A DNA stretch of 64,000 nt from UBA822 sp965249775 (GCA_965249775.1 OZ252253.1:1674001-1738000), one strand, 5' to 3'; positions 50,135-59,762 are shown, numbered from the stretch's first letter. Numbers and translations: made by a program. Notes: generated by a model from the letters alone, not told the origin.

Positions 50135-51160
50135 CTAGTCTCCAAACACTTCCTTCGCGATCATGGCGTGAATGCCCTTGGTCCCATCCACGACCTGAGT
50201 CACCACCATATCCATGGCCACGCTGCACAAGAGGATCGCCGTCTCGCGGTCGATACCCTTTGTCTCAACCAGAAAGTCGATCATTTCGGCGGCCGCGAGT
50301 CTTGCGGCCTCGTCGAGATCAGCATTGAGACCCATGGTCATGTAATGGGTGGGAGTCTCGGCGCGAGGCCATTCGAGCTCCTGGTTCTTATGCAGAAACA
50401 CCTGGATCTCACCCTTGAGAGAAGTCTCCACGGCCGAACCGGAGATCTCACCATACCCCTGCACTGCGTGACCGTCGCCGACAGAGAGCAGCGCACCGGG
50501 ATTATGGACCGGCAGGTACAAGATACTGCCCGGCCCGAGGTCGCGATTGTCCATGTTGCCACCGAAGATGTCCGGCGCGCCGCTCCCCACTCGCCCCATT
50601 TCCGGAGGCGGCGCAACTCCGATCACCCCCCAAAACGGCTTGATGGGGACCACCACACCAGGCGCAAACTCGACTGTCCGGTTTTCCAAGTCGATCCAGT
50701 GGACCCGGGACCCGTTGGAAAAGGTCTCCCCGGGAAAAAGTCGCCTGCCAAGACCCTGGCCCGCGATCGGCAACCTGACGTCAACAGACAGGATGCGGAT
50801 CTCCAACACGTCGCCCGGCTCAGCCCCGTTCACGAAGATGGGACCATTCAGGGTATGGTCTCCTCGACCGTTCGACTCATACCCCTCATAAACTGCGTAC
50901 AGCTCGGGCGGGATCTGATCCCGGGGAACGCCCAGGTTTTCGAACCAGCGCGGGTTTCCTGTTGCCGTTTCCAGTCTTACCACATCACCCGATTCAATGC
51001 GCAGAACCGGCTCGAGCGAAGCGTCGAAGAAAGAGATGTGGATAGTCGATGGTGAGGCTTTGAGCTCATGGACCACCACCTCGTCGTCTATCGGCTGTCT
51101 GGCGTCGCTGCAACCGACGAAAAGGACACTCGCCAGGGAGAAAAGCGCGGTGCGTTTCAT
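50135..51160 (-). CDS. Lipoprotein acetamidase/formamidase family protein
   Basis: 341 residues; GGAGG eight bases ahead of the ATG; lipobox LFVGC. The acetamidase/formamidase fold (PF03069) is supported by GDVVRLETATGNPRWFE, GPIFVNGAEPGDVLEIRIL, VVPIKPFWGVIGVAPP, GGNMDNRDLGPGSILYLPVH, and AVQGYGEISGSAVETSL. This group hydrolyses short amides such as formamide with a metal site. The lipid anchor places it outside the cytoplasm, which is unusual for this family. It follows the PQQ dehydrogenase by 29 bases, so the two are probably one operon. Confidence 0.8.
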   Translation of the reverse strand: MKRTALFSLASVLFVGCSDARQPIDDEVVVHELKASPSTIHISFFDASLEPVLRIESGDVVRLETATGNPRWFENLGVPRDQIPPELYAVYEGYESNGRGDHTLNGPIFVNGAEPGDVLEIRILSVDVRLPIAGQGLGRRLFPGETFSNGSRVHWIDLENRTVEFAPGVVVPIKPFWGVIGVAPPPEMGRVGSGAPDIFGGNMDNRDLGPGSILYLPVHNPGALLSVGDGHAVQGYGEISGSAVETSLKGEIQVFLHKNQELEWPRAETPTHYMTMGLNADLDEAARLAAAEMIDFLVETKGIDRETAILLCSVAMDMVVTQVVDGTKGIHAMIAKEVFGD

Positions 51161-51189
51161 TGTTCGATCCTCCGGCTGGGGTCAAGCCC

Positions 51190-53172
51190 TCAATTCACGG
51201 CCAAAGCAACCAGTCGGGGTGGGTTCCCCTGCCCACCCTGGACGGTAACAGCGATGTACTGCGTGCCTCCGACCATGTAGCTCATGGGGGCGCCGATCGC
51301 TCTGCCAGGCAACGGGACCTCCGCGAGGACCTCTCCGGTAGCCTTGTCACGCGCAGTCAGTACGTAAGACCCCTCCGCATCAGGCCGTTGCTGGCCTGAG
51401 AACAGGAGGGTCTCGGTAACCAACAAGAAATCCCGGCCGCCACCGACGGGTGGCAACTCCAGACCCTCCAGCCGTGGATGATTCTGGATGCTGGCCGGCC
51501 CAAGACCGTTGGATTCCTGCCAGATAATCTCTCCTTCGTTGAGGTCGATCGCGGTGATCCTGCCGTACGGCCCCTTGAAGAGTGGCAGACCGTCCGGGCC
51601 CGGCGGCGCCCGCATCGGGCCACGCGAGTACCGAAGGGTAGACTCCGGCCCGGGCTCCACCAGACGGGGGATGATCGGCTGTGTTGCCGACGACACATAC
51701 AGAATGCCTGTTTCCGGATCTACGGCTGCGCCGCTCCAGTTCGCGCCGCCCGTGTAGCCTGGAAGCGCTATTGTGCCCCGGGTCCCATCAGGCGCTTCGT
51801 CGACGAGCGAAGGCGGCGTAAAGAGGGGGCCGCTTCGGTACTGCTCCAGAATCTCGATCGCCTCGGCTCGCAGTTCGGGCGTGAAGTCGATGAGGTTGTC
51901 GATGGTGGCGTTCTGCCGATCGAACGGAGGGGGCTTCGTCGGGAAGGGCTGCGTGGGCGAGTACCACTCGCCCGGCACGTCGCCCTGCGCAACCGGTCGT
52001 TCCTCGATTGGCCACACGGGCTCGCCGGTCTCGCGATCGAAGACGAACGTGAAGGCATGTTTGGTCACCTGCGCGACAGCCTTGATCGCTCTCCCGTCCA
52101 CCGTGATGTCGATCAGGTTGGGAGCGGCCGGCGGATCGTAGTCCCACAGATCATGATGTACGAGCTGGTAGTGCCAAACGCGCGCTCCGGTCGAACACTC
52201 CAGGGCAACGAGGCTGTTCGCGAAGAGAAGGCTGCCCGGCCGATGGCCGCCATAGTGATCATTCGTCGCGTTGCCGACCGGGAGGTAGACGTAGCCGAGC
52301 TCCTCGTCGGCGCTCATGAGCGTCCAAACGTTGGCGTTCCCCGTATACTGCCACGCGTCGTCCTCCCACGTTTCGTGGCCGAACTCTCCGGGTTGGGGGA
52401 TTGTGTGGAACGTCCAGAGCAGCTCGCCGGTGAGGGCGTCGAAGCCGCGGACCCACCCGGGCGGAGCCTCCCGGAACCGGGGTTGGTCCGAGATGGCCGA
52501 CCCCACGATGACCACGTCCCCGCACACGACAGGGGCCGACGTGACCGAGTAGTTCATAGGGGCTGGAGACCTGCGGGCCCTCGGTATGCCGTCCATCAGG
52601 TCGACCCGACCCTCATGGCCGAACGCGAGAACCGGCTCCCCGCTCTTGGCGTCGACGGCGACCAAGTAGGCGTCTCCGGTCCCCATGATCAGCCGCTCCA
52701 ACTCTCCGTCGGTCCAGTGGGCCAGCCCACGGTTGCTGAAGCCGAGCATCATGGTCGGAATGCCCGACGCATAGGCCCGCGGATCGTTGACCCAGAGCGT
52801 CTCGCCGGTGGTAGCCTCGATCGCCGCGATTTGGGACAGAGGGGTGGAGATGTAGAGGACGCCGCCCGCCATCAAAGGCGTCGCCTTGAGATTCGAGATG
52901 CGGATCGCCGAGATGTCGTTGGGAACCTGGAGGTTGGGATAGTCCTCTCGCAGTTGGTCCAGATCGAATCGCCCATCGACCGACTCCCACTGCCAAGCGA
53001 TCCGAAGGTCTGCGAGGTTGTCCCGGTCGATCTGGTCGAGTGACGAGTACTTGGTGCTCCCGGCGTCTCCTCCGTAGCTCCGCCACTCGGGGCCTGCGGC
53101 GCCCTGTTGTGCGAGGGCCGATCCCGCGAAGAAGCCCAAGGCCATGAAGATCGCCATCCCGATAGCGTACAT
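51190..53172 (-). CDS. PQQ-dependent (quinoprotein) dehydrogenase, copy 2
   Basis: 660 residues with a Sec signal (ending GSALAQQ). Quinoprotein motifs are complete: SYGGDAGSTKYSSLDQI, TFHTIPQPGEFGHETWEDD, VHHDLWDYDPPAAPNLID and TGGANWSGAAVDPETGILYV, the last with the tryptophan that copy 1 (2560) lacks. ATG at 53170-53172 or at 53155-53157; neither has a ribosome-binding site, and the promoter would start transcription almost at the first ATG. It should oxidise a sugar or alcohol in the periplasm. No heme in this chain. Confidence 0.85.
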   Translation of the reverse strand: MYAIGMAIFMALGFFAGSALAQQGAAGPEWRSYGGDAGSTKYSSLDQIDRDNLADLRIAWQWESVDGRFDLDQLREDYPNLQVPNDISAIRISNLKATPLMAGGVLYISTPLSQIAAIEATTGETLWVNDPRAYASGIPTMMLGFSNRGLAHWTDGELERLIMGTGDAYLVAVDAKSGEPVLAFGHEGRVDLMDGIPRARRSPAPMNYSVTSAPVVCGDVVIVGSAISDQPRFREAPPGWVRGFDALTGELLWTFHTIPQPGEFGHETWEDDAWQYTGNANVWTLMSADEELGYVYLPVGNATNDHYGGHRPGSLLFANSLVALECSTGARVWHYQLVHHDLWDYDPPAAPNLIDITVDGRAIKAVAQVTKHAFTFVFDRETGEPVWPIEERPVAQGDVPGEWYSPTQPFPTKPPPFDRQNATIDNLIDFTPELRAEAIEILEQYRSGPLFTPPSLVDEAPDGTRGTIALPGYTGGANWSGAAVDPETGILYVSSATQPIIPRLVEPGPESTLRYSRGPMRAPPGPDGLPLFKGPYGRITAIDLNEGEIIWQESNGLGPASIQNHPRLEGLELPPVGGGRDFLLVTETLLFSGQQRPDAEGSYVLTARDKATGEVLAEVPLPGRAIGAPMSYMVGGTQYIAVTVQGGQGNPPRLVALAVN

Positions 53173-53178
53173 GTATAT

Positions 53179-53207
53179 GGAATACGGGCCGTGGTGGTCT
53201 CGGTCAA
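53179..53207 (-). promoter_or_regulatory. Candidate promoter, possibly giving a leaderless mRNA
   Basis: On the minus strand: TTGACC (53207-53202), 17 bases, TATTCC (53184-53179). The start of transcription would fall at about 53172, which is the first base of the annotated ATG. Confidence 0.5.
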
Positions 53208-53346
53208 TGGCAGCCGTGGATCGATGCCGATTCGCACAGCGTCATCGATTCGAAGCGTAGGGGTGGCGTTTTCACGGGGTGAGAATTAGGAATTCAATAA
53301 GGGCGACCCAGTCCCCGGACCCCCTCCCCGAAACCCTCATGGTGGC

Positions 53347-55524
53347 GTGCCTAAACAAAATGCGAAGCGGAGCCGCGACGGCGTGACCAAGGTCTCGAGC
53401 AACGCCGTACAGCCCGATCACTCGGCGGCGATCGCGCGGGAGCTTGGAGCCACGCTACGGCAGGTCCGGGCGACCTCCGAGCTACTGGCGAGCGGGGCCA
53501 CGGTGCCGTTCATCGCCCGCTACCGGAAGGAAGCCACGGGGTCTCTGGACGAGGTGGCGGTGGCCGCGATCCGGGACCGTCTGGCCCAGCTCGCTGAGCT
53601 CGACAAGCGCCGTACGGCGATCCTGGCGTCGCTCTCGGAGCAGGGGCTCCTCGATGACGAACTCCGTGGTCGCGTTCTGGGTGCCGAGACTCTGCCCGCC
53701 CTGGAAGATGTCTACCTCCCCCACCGTCCGAAGCGGCGCACGCGGGGAACGGTGGCGAAGGAGCGGGGCCTGGAGCCTCTTGCGAGAGCGCTGTTGGCCC
53801 AGACGGGTCAATTGATCAACGTGGCCGACTTCGTGGATCGCGAGCGGGGCGTCGAAGATGAGGACGCAGCGCTCGTCGGAGCCCGTGACATCATCGCGGA
53901 GAACGTCAGCGAGGACGTCCAGGTCCGCCGCGATCTACGCCTTCTCTTCGCCGAGCGAGCGCCCCTCGTCTCGACGGTGGTCAAAAAGAAGCAGGCCGAC
54001 GCGGCGAAATTCCGGGACTACTTCGAGTGGTCCGAACCTCTCGGCCGGGCACCGTCCCACCGGATCCTCGCCGTTTTGCGGGGGAGCGCCGAGGGCTTTC
54101 TTCGGGTTCAGGCGAGACCCGACGAATCCGACGCCCGGATGCGGCTGAACCGGCGCTACGTCAGCGGGCGCGACTTCGCCGCGGAACAGATCGGTCTCGC
54201 CACCGACGACGCCTACAAGCGTCTGCTTCTCCCCAGCCTCGAGCGTGAAGCCCTGAAGGCCGCAAAGGCCCGAGCCGACGAGGAGGCTATCCGGATCTTC
54301 GTCACGAATCTGCGGGAGCTTCTCATGGCGGCGCCCTTTCAGAACAAACCGATACTTGCAATAGATCCCGGCTTTCGAACCGGGTGCAAGGTCGTGGCGC
54401 TCGATGCCCAGGGGGCGCTCCTACACAACACGACCGTCTTCCCGACCCAGGGTCAGGGCCGGAGTGAAGACGCGGCACGGTCTCTTCGGGATCTTGTCCA
54501 ACGCTTCTCTCCAGAGGCCATCGCCGTCGGCAACGGGACCGCAGGGCGGGAGACCGAAGCCTACATCCGAGATCTGGCCCTCGGGCCTCCAGTGATCATG
54601 GTGGACGAGAGCGGGGCGTCCATCTACAGCGCCAGCGATGTGGCCCGAGAGGAGCTTCCCGATCACGACCTGACCGTTCGAGGCGCGGTCTCCATCGGGC
54701 GCCGACTCCAGGATCCGCTGGCCGAGCTGGTGAAGCTCGACCCCAAGTCCATCGGCGTTGGTCAGTACCAACACGATGTGGACCAGAGCGAGCTCAAGTC
54801 GGCGTTGGACGACACAGTGGTGAGCTGTGTCAACGCGGTCGGCGTGGACATCAACTCCGCCAGCGCGTCCCTTCTCAGCTACGTCGCGGGTCTGGGGCCC
54901 GTGCTGGCGAAGAACGTGGTCCGGTGGCGTGAAGAGAACCGGGCATTCCGGACTCGGCGAGACCTCCTGAAGGTCCCACGGCTGGGCGCCAAGGCGTTCG
55001 AGCAGGCGGCGGGTTTCCTACGCATTGCCGGCGGATCAAACGTTCTCGACGCGAGCGGCGTGCACCCGGAGCGATACGGACTGGTGGAACGCATGGCCAA
55101 GGATCAAGGAAGCTCAGTGGAAGAACTGCTCACCGACGGCGAACGCCGAAGCCGCATCGATCCCGATCGATACGTTGGTGAGGGTGTGGGGCGCCCGACC
55201 GTTGACGACATTCTGGAGGAGCTCGCCCGTCCGGGACGAGACCCCCGACCGGCATTCGAGGCGTTTTCGTTCGCCGAAGTCCACGCGCTCAGCGACCTGA
55301 AGCCTGGCATGGTCTTGCCCGGAATCGTCACCAACGTCACAGCGTTCGGGGCCTTCGTGGACATCGGCGTGCACCAAGACGGTCTCGTCCACGTCAGTCA
55401 GTTGGCCGACCGCTTCGTGAAGGACCCCAACGAGGTGGTGCGTGTGCGTCAGCAGGTGCAGGTGCGGGTGCTCCAAATCGACAACGAGCGGAAGCGCATC
55501 GGCCTTTCGATGAAGAAAGGTTAG
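53347..55524 (+). CDS. tex: Tex family transcription accessory / RNA-binding protein
   Basis: 725 residues, the normal Tex length plus a short N-terminal extension. The order of domains is standard: Tex N-terminal helices (SELLASGATVPFIARYRKEA, LEDVYLPHRPKRRTRG), a YqgF-like core (ILAIDPGFRTGCKVVALDAQ), tandem helix-hairpin-helix (NSASASLLSYVAGLGPVLAKN), and a C-terminal S1 domain (GMVLPGIVTNVTAFGAFVDI). The start is GTG 53347; a weak site precedes it and the true start may be slightly later. Cytoplasmic nucleic-acid-binding protein affecting transcription or RNA turnover. It is the most conserved gene in the window. Confidence 0.95.
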   Translation: MPKQNAKRSRDGVTKVSSNAVQPDHSAAIARELGATLRQVRATSELLASGATVPFIARYRKEATGSLDEVAVAAIRDRLAQLAELDKRRTAILASLSEQGLLDDELRGRVLGAETLPALEDVYLPHRPKRRTRGTVAKERGLEPLARALLAQTGQLINVADFVDRERGVEDEDAALVGARDIIAENVSEDVQVRRDLRLLFAERAPLVSTVVKKKQADAAKFRDYFEWSEPLGRAPSHRILAVLRGSAEGFLRVQARPDESDARMRLNRRYVSGRDFAAEQIGLATDDAYKRLLLPSLEREALKAAKARADEEAIRIFVTNLRELLMAAPFQNKPILAIDPGFRTGCKVVALDAQGALLHNTTVFPTQGQGRSEDAARSLRDLVQRFSPEAIAVGNGTAGRETEAYIRDLALGPPVIMVDESGASIYSASDVAREELPDHDLTVRGAVSIGRRLQDPLAELVKLDPKSIGVGQYQHDVDQSELKSALDDTVVSCVNAVGVDINSASASLLSYVAGLGPVLAKNVVRWREENRAFRTRRDLLKVPRLGAKAFEQAAGFLRIAGGSNVLDASGVHPERYGLVERMAKDQGSSVEELLTDGERRSRIDPDRYVGEGVGRPTVDDILEELARPGRDPRPAFEAFSFAEVHALSDLKPGMVLPGIVTNVTAFGAFVDIGVHQDGLVHVSQLADRFVKDPNEVVRVRQQVQVRVLQIDNERKRIGLSMKKG

Positions 55525-55533
55525 GTCGTCTCG

Positions 55534-55548
55534 CCCCGCCTTGCGGGG
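55534..55548 (+). terminator. Short hairpin after tex
   Basis: CCCCGC, loop CTT, GCGGGG directly after the tex stop. Stable but without a T-run; a weak candidate. Confidence 0.3.
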
Positions 55549-55687
55549 TACTCACCAGCCGGGCAAGATACGGTGCCGGTGGATGCAGGGCGTCCGTCGA
55601 GCAAGATGGTAGGGGTAGCGATGAGAATGGGGGATTGATGGCAAGAACCGGAGGGGGCGGACACGACCGCCTGGCGGCCAGCAACCG

Positions 55688-56017
55688 ATGAAGGGCTTCC
55701 GGCCCGGAAAAGAGCCCGCGCACCTGAAGAAGCAAATGGCGAAAGCTCGGCTCGGGAGCGACGCCAGCTGGCTCCAGAAACAAACCGTGGAGGCCGTCGC
55801 GGGGAGAAGTCCGCAGGCCGTCCGGACTATGGTACGGAACTGGAGAGTTGCTTTGCTCGCGGGGGCGGTGCTACTTGCCGTGCTAGGCGTCTTCCTCTAC
55901 GCCTGGTCCCTCACGGCCGGGGTGGTGGTCCACGTCCTCACCGTCGGTCTCTTGTTCTTGGCGTACCGCCTCAGGAGGCACGGCCAAAGGCTCGCTGAGT
56001 TGGCACAGTCCCTATAG
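55688..56017 (+). CDS. Small membrane protein
   Basis: 109 residues. A basic N-terminal half of about 55 residues (KGFRPGKEPAHLKKQMAKAR) is followed by two hydrophobic helices (57-75 and 80-97) and a basic tail. No family recognised. The start lacks a strong ribosome-binding site. It is 17 bases ahead of the sugar dehydrogenase gene. Confidence 0.6.
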   Translation: MKGFRPGKEPAHLKKQMAKARLGSDASWLQKQTVEAVAGRSPQAVRTMVRNWRVALLAGAVLLAVLGVFLYAWSLTAGVVVHVLTVGLLFLAYRLRRHGQRLAELAQSL

Positions 56018-56034
56018 CGACCCGGGGAGACAGC

Positions 56035-57228
56035 ATGAAGGTCAAACGTTTCACTCACATCGCCGGACTCTTGCTGCCCGGCCTACTCGCGGTCGGCCAC
56101 GCCCACGGGCAATCGATTGGCGTCCCGGTGCCGCCGCTGGGGCCGGGACCGTGGGTCATCGATACCGCCGAGCAGCACAAGATCCGCGTCAGCGTCGTGA
56201 CCCGAGGACTCTCGCATCCCTGGGCCATAGCCTTTCTTCCCGACGGCGGCATGCTCATTACCGAGCGAGACGGCCGGCTGCGAGTCGTGCGCGACGGCGT
56301 GCTCGACCCGCGTGCCATCTCGGGCGTACCCCAAGTCAGAACCGACGGTAACGGTGGCCTGATGGACGTCGCTCTCCATCCCCAGTTCTCCGAAAACGCG
56401 TTGGTCTACCTGACCTATACGAAGCCGGTGGAAAACGGCTGGGGCGCCCCGGCGCTCGCAGTGGGCCGGCTCGAGGCGGGGGCGCTCAGGGATGTCAGAG
56501 ATCTCGTGGTGACGGAGCCGTTCGCGGGCAACTCGGGTCTCAACGGCCGCGTCGCCTTCGGGCGCGACGGCAAGGTCTACATGTCCACGGGCGGTCGGGT
56601 CGAGGATGCCGCACAAGACCCGATGAGCCTCCGTGGTAAAGTCCTGCGGCTCAATGACGATGGTACGGTACCGACGGACAATCCGTTCGCCGGGCGCCAG
56701 GGCTATCGGCCGGAGATCTACACCCTGGGACACCGCAACACGCTAGGCCTCATGCTCCACCCGGAGACGGGGGAGCTGTGGCAGCACGAGAACGGGCCCA
56801 ACGGCGGCGACGAGGTCAACATCCTCGTGCCCGGCGCCAACTACGGATGGCCGCTCGTCAGCTTCGGACGCAACTACTCCGGCGACCGCATTACCGAGCA
56901 CCCGACGCGCGAAGGGATGGAATCGCCCCTCCTGGTCTGGCTGCCGGCGATCGCGGTCGCGGGTATGACGGTCTACGCGGGTGACCGGTTCCCCGCGTGG
57001 AGAGGCAACCTCTTCGTCGGATCACTCCGCCAGGGTGGCATACCGGGCACTGGCCACCTTCAGCGGATCGTCTTCAACGAGAGGACCGAAGAGCTGCGCC
57101 GTGAGTCGATGTTGACCGAGTTCAGGCAGCGGATCCGGGAAGTGCGCGAAGGCCCCGACGGATTCCTGTACCTCCTCACGGACGACGAAGACGACGGCGC
57201 TCTACTGCGTGTGGAACCCGCCCCGTGA
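56035..57228 (+). CDS. PQQ-dependent sugar dehydrogenase (soluble GDH / YliI type)
   Basis: 397 residues; GGGGAGA upstream; signal ending near GHAHGQS. The six-bladed soluble-glucose-dehydrogenase fold is clear: TRGLSHPWAIAFLPDGGM, LLITERDGRLRVV, GLMDVALHPQF, GLNGRVAFGRDGKVYMSTG, HRNTLGLMLHPETGELW and GPNGGDEVNILVPGANYGWP. The wording is that of the PQQ/calcium site of aldose sugar dehydrogenases. Periplasmic oxidation of sugars to lactones is likely. No pqq biosynthesis genes are in the window. Confidence 0.85.
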   Translation: MKVKRFTHIAGLLLPGLLAVGHAHGQSIGVPVPPLGPGPWVIDTAEQHKIRVSVVTRGLSHPWAIAFLPDGGMLITERDGRLRVVRDGVLDPRAISGVPQVRTDGNGGLMDVALHPQFSENALVYLTYTKPVENGWGAPALAVGRLEAGALRDVRDLVVTEPFAGNSGLNGRVAFGRDGKVYMSTGGRVEDAAQDPMSLRGKVLRLNDDGTVPTDNPFAGRQGYRPEIYTLGHRNTLGLMLHPETGELWQHENGPNGGDEVNILVPGANYGWPLVSFGRNYSGDRITEHPTREGMESPLLVWLPAIAVAGMTVYAGDRFPAWRGNLFVGSLRQGGIPGTGHLQRIVFNERTEELRRESMLTEFRQRIREVREGPDGFLYLLTDDEDDGALLRVEPAP

Positions 57229-57243
57229 GGCGGGTCTTGATCA

Positions 57244-58312
57244 TCATGGGTCGACGTATCTTACGTATCGCTTGACGCTGCGTGGCCCGACCTCGGCGCT
57301 ATAGATCACACCGTTCACATCGGCTACGATCCCCTCTCCCCCACTACTCGAGCGGTGCGCCCCGTTCGGGTCCGCCGGATCCGGAATGAAAGCCCATACC
57401 TCACCGGTCCGCACACTTCCCACCCGAATCCCTCGCTTCCGGCCCGACGCCACGCTCGATTCCGAATCGACGCCGTACAACACGTCATCCTGATCGATGT
57501 AGATCCCACTCAAATGCCCGAACTGGTACCACTCCTCCAGGAAGGTCCCTTCCTGATCGAAGATCTGTATCCGGCTGTTGGCCCTGTCGGCTACGAAGAG
57601 TCGGCCCTGCGAGTCCATGGCCAGGCCATGAGGCTCACCAAACTGTCCCGGCTCTGAGCCGAACTCCCCCCACGCAGTGATGAAGGTGCCATCCGGCGAG
57701 AAACTTGACGATTCGTGCATTGGTGCCTTGGCCATGACCATCAGCGACGAAAATGTCCCCGTTCGGCGCCGTAATGACGTCGGATGGCATGTTGAAGTGC
57801 CTCTCATCGTCTCCGGACTCGCCGGGCACACCCAGCCGCAGGAGAATGTCTCCCTCCGGGCTGAACTTCGTGACATGATGACCCCGCCCCGACGCACCAC
57901 CCGCCTGTGTGAACGGGGCGTCCGTCACCCAGATGTTACCCTGAGCGTCCACGTGGATGCCGTGGGGCATGGCGAACAGACCCCTGCCGAAGCTCCTGAC
58001 CATGATCCCGTCGGCATTGAACTTCAGGACGGGAGGGACGTCGTTGTCTCCGCAGCTCCGTGGTGCGTACCGCCCATTCATGGAATCTGACCCGCAACGC
58101 TCGGCGATCCACACCGAGAGACCATCGGGATCGATGTCCACGGCGCTCACCGAACCCCAAGTCCTGCCGATGGGCATACGGAGATAGCCATCCGTGGTTT
58201 GATACGGGTTGGGCATGTCCTCACCGGTGGCCTGAGCCCATAGCGCTTCAGCACCGGCAACGAGCGTCGCGGCGGCGATGACGACGACTACCGGCGTTAT
58301 GGACTGTTTCAT
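57244..58312 (-). pseudogene. NHL-repeat beta-propeller gene with a one-base frameshift
   Basis: The start is ATG 58312 (KQSITPVVVV signal), or in-frame ATGs at 58321 and 58354. The first frame runs to 57635 and holds blades such as FADGHGQGTNARIVKF-type (NGDIFVADGHGQGTNARIVK). At about 57699-57704 homology jumps to the +1 frame (SPDGTFITAWGEFGSEPGQF), which continues to the stop at 57244 with two more blades. The paralog at 61352-62383 reads through the same point in one frame (NARIVKFNARGEYLMTWG). An extra base in a T-run (AAGTTTCTCG) would explain the shift. It may be a true pseudogene, a sequencing error or, least likely, a programmed shift. Confidence 0.8.
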
Positions 58313-58364
58313 GAGTAGCATTCCCGCGGTTGGGATTGATGTGAATCGATTCACGATTGCGCTC

Positions 58365-59609
58365 CTAACGACCCGGCACGACCGCCACGCCCTCGATTTC
58401 GATGAGCGCGGTGGACGAGTAGAGCGATTCGACGCCGATCAGTGTCGTGGCCGGGAGATTCTCGGCGGGGAATCCATTCTGCTGGGCGGCCCCCAGCACC
58501 GCCGCGTCCGCCTGAGAATAATCGGCCATGTAGATGGTGATATTCACCAGATCGGCCGGGGTCGCCCCTGCGGCTTCGAGCTGACGCCTGAGGCCGGCGT
58601 AGGCCTGATTCGCCTGGGCCTCGAGGCTCTCACCCGCGCGCCCGACTTGACCGGAGATGTAGATCGTCTTCGCACCGCTCCCCTGCGTGGTGACAGCCTG
58701 TGAGAAGCCCGATGTGGGACCGATGAACTCCGTGTCGGCGTCCCCGCCCCCCCCATCGCTCACGACCGCTATGGCGTCGACCTCGATCTCATATTGATCG
58801 GTGACAAGTGACTGCACGCCGAGCAACGTACTCGCCGGTAGATCTTCACTGCCGAACGCCTGCGTTCTCGCCGCGCCGTATGTGCGGCGGTCCTCCGGCG
58901 TGTAGTCGGAGATGTACGTGACGATTTTGACGAGATCGTCGATCGTCGCACCCGCCGCCTCGAGTCGCTGGGCCACAGCCGCCAAGACCGATGTGGACTG
59001 CGCGGCCAGTCCATCGCCTTGGCCGACCTGACCTGAGACGTAGATCGTCTTGGTCCCGTTGGCCGTGACCACCACGGCCTGGCTGAAGCCACGCGAAGCT
59101 CCGATGCGCTCGATCGTGACGTTCGCACCAGGGACTGCAGGATCCGCGATGACCGCGACGGCCTCGATCTCGACACGGAGCTGCGCCGTGAACAGTTCCT
59201 CGATACCCACCATCGTGCTGGTCGGCCACGCGTTCTCATCGTTGAACGTCCGGAGTCGTGCCGCGCTGATTATCGAATACTCCGCTGGGTCGAAGTCCTT
59301 CACGAAGATCCGGATCTTCACGACGTCGCTGGTCGAGGCACCGGCGCTCTCGAGACGTCTTACGACTCCCTGAAACGCCGACTCGACATGCGCGGCGAGA
59401 TCGGCACCGTTACCGACCTGTCCCGACACGTAGATCGTCTTGACGCCCTGGTCGGCCACTGTCACGACCTGGGTGAACACCCCGGCCGGGTCGATGAACT
59501 CCCTCTCGAGCTCTTGGGCACTGACTGGGCTATGGGGGATCGCCATCAACAGCCCAGAGGCGACCGCCATGATCGGCGCCGTCGTTGCTATTATGGTGTT
59601 GAACTTCAT
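58365..59609 (-). CDS. Secreted protein with three tandem RidA (YjgF) domains
   Basis: 414 residues; AGGAGGGG upstream; signal ending near PVSAQEL. Three successive RidA domains occupy about residues 36-155, 166-285 and 292-412. Each has the wording TIYVSGQVG, a central RLEAAGAT-like helix and a final VEIEAVAV-like strand. RidA proteins are trimers; three copies in one chain could form the whole trimer. The catalytic arginine of imine-deaminating RidA, in the PARS motif, is replaced in all three: PTST, PAST, PATT. So 2-aminoacrylate deaminase activity is unlikely. Export is also unusual. It is 10 bases from the frameshifted NHL gene in the same direction. Confidence 0.85.
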   Translation of the reverse strand: MKFNTIIATTAPIMAVASGLLMAIPHSPVSAQELEREFIDPAGVFTQVVTVADQGVKTIYVSGQVGNGADLAAHVESAFQGVVRRLESAGASTSDVVKIRIFVKDFDPAEYSIISAARLRTFNDENAWPTSTMVGIEELFTAQLRVEIEAVAVIADPAVPGANVTIERIGASRGFSQAVVVTANGTKTIYVSGQVGQGDGLAAQSTSVLAAVAQRLEAAGATIDDLVKIVTYISDYTPEDRRTYGAARTQAFGSEDLPASTLLGVQSLVTDQYEIEVDAIAVVSDGGGGDADTEFIGPTSGFSQAVTTQGSGAKTIYISGQVGRAGESLEAQANQAYAGLRRQLEAAGATPADLVNITIYMADYSQADAAVLGAAQQNGFPAENLPATTLIGVESLYSSTALIEIEGVAVVPGR

Positions 59610-59762
59610 GTTGTGTACCCCTCCTATCTTTTGACCTAGCGGCCTTTGAGGGCGGCGTTCAGGCGAGTGATGGGTTCGGACACTGCTACCTCTACGGGAT
59701 CGGTCCGAAGTCGGGAGGCGGCCGGCGGTGCTTTGTCATCGCCTCGGTCGGGCACCCGCAAC

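Noticed and set aside
51478..53043. Plus-strand open frame of 521 codons opposite the second PQQ dehydrogenase (and a similar one at 62724-63950)
   Set aside because: The same mirror effect appears opposite several quinoproteins; there are no domains, signals or ribosome-binding sites.
57699..57704. Programmed frameshifting in the NHL gene
   Set aside because: There is no convincing slippery heptamer with a following structure, and the paralog is uninterrupted; an error or mutation is simpler.
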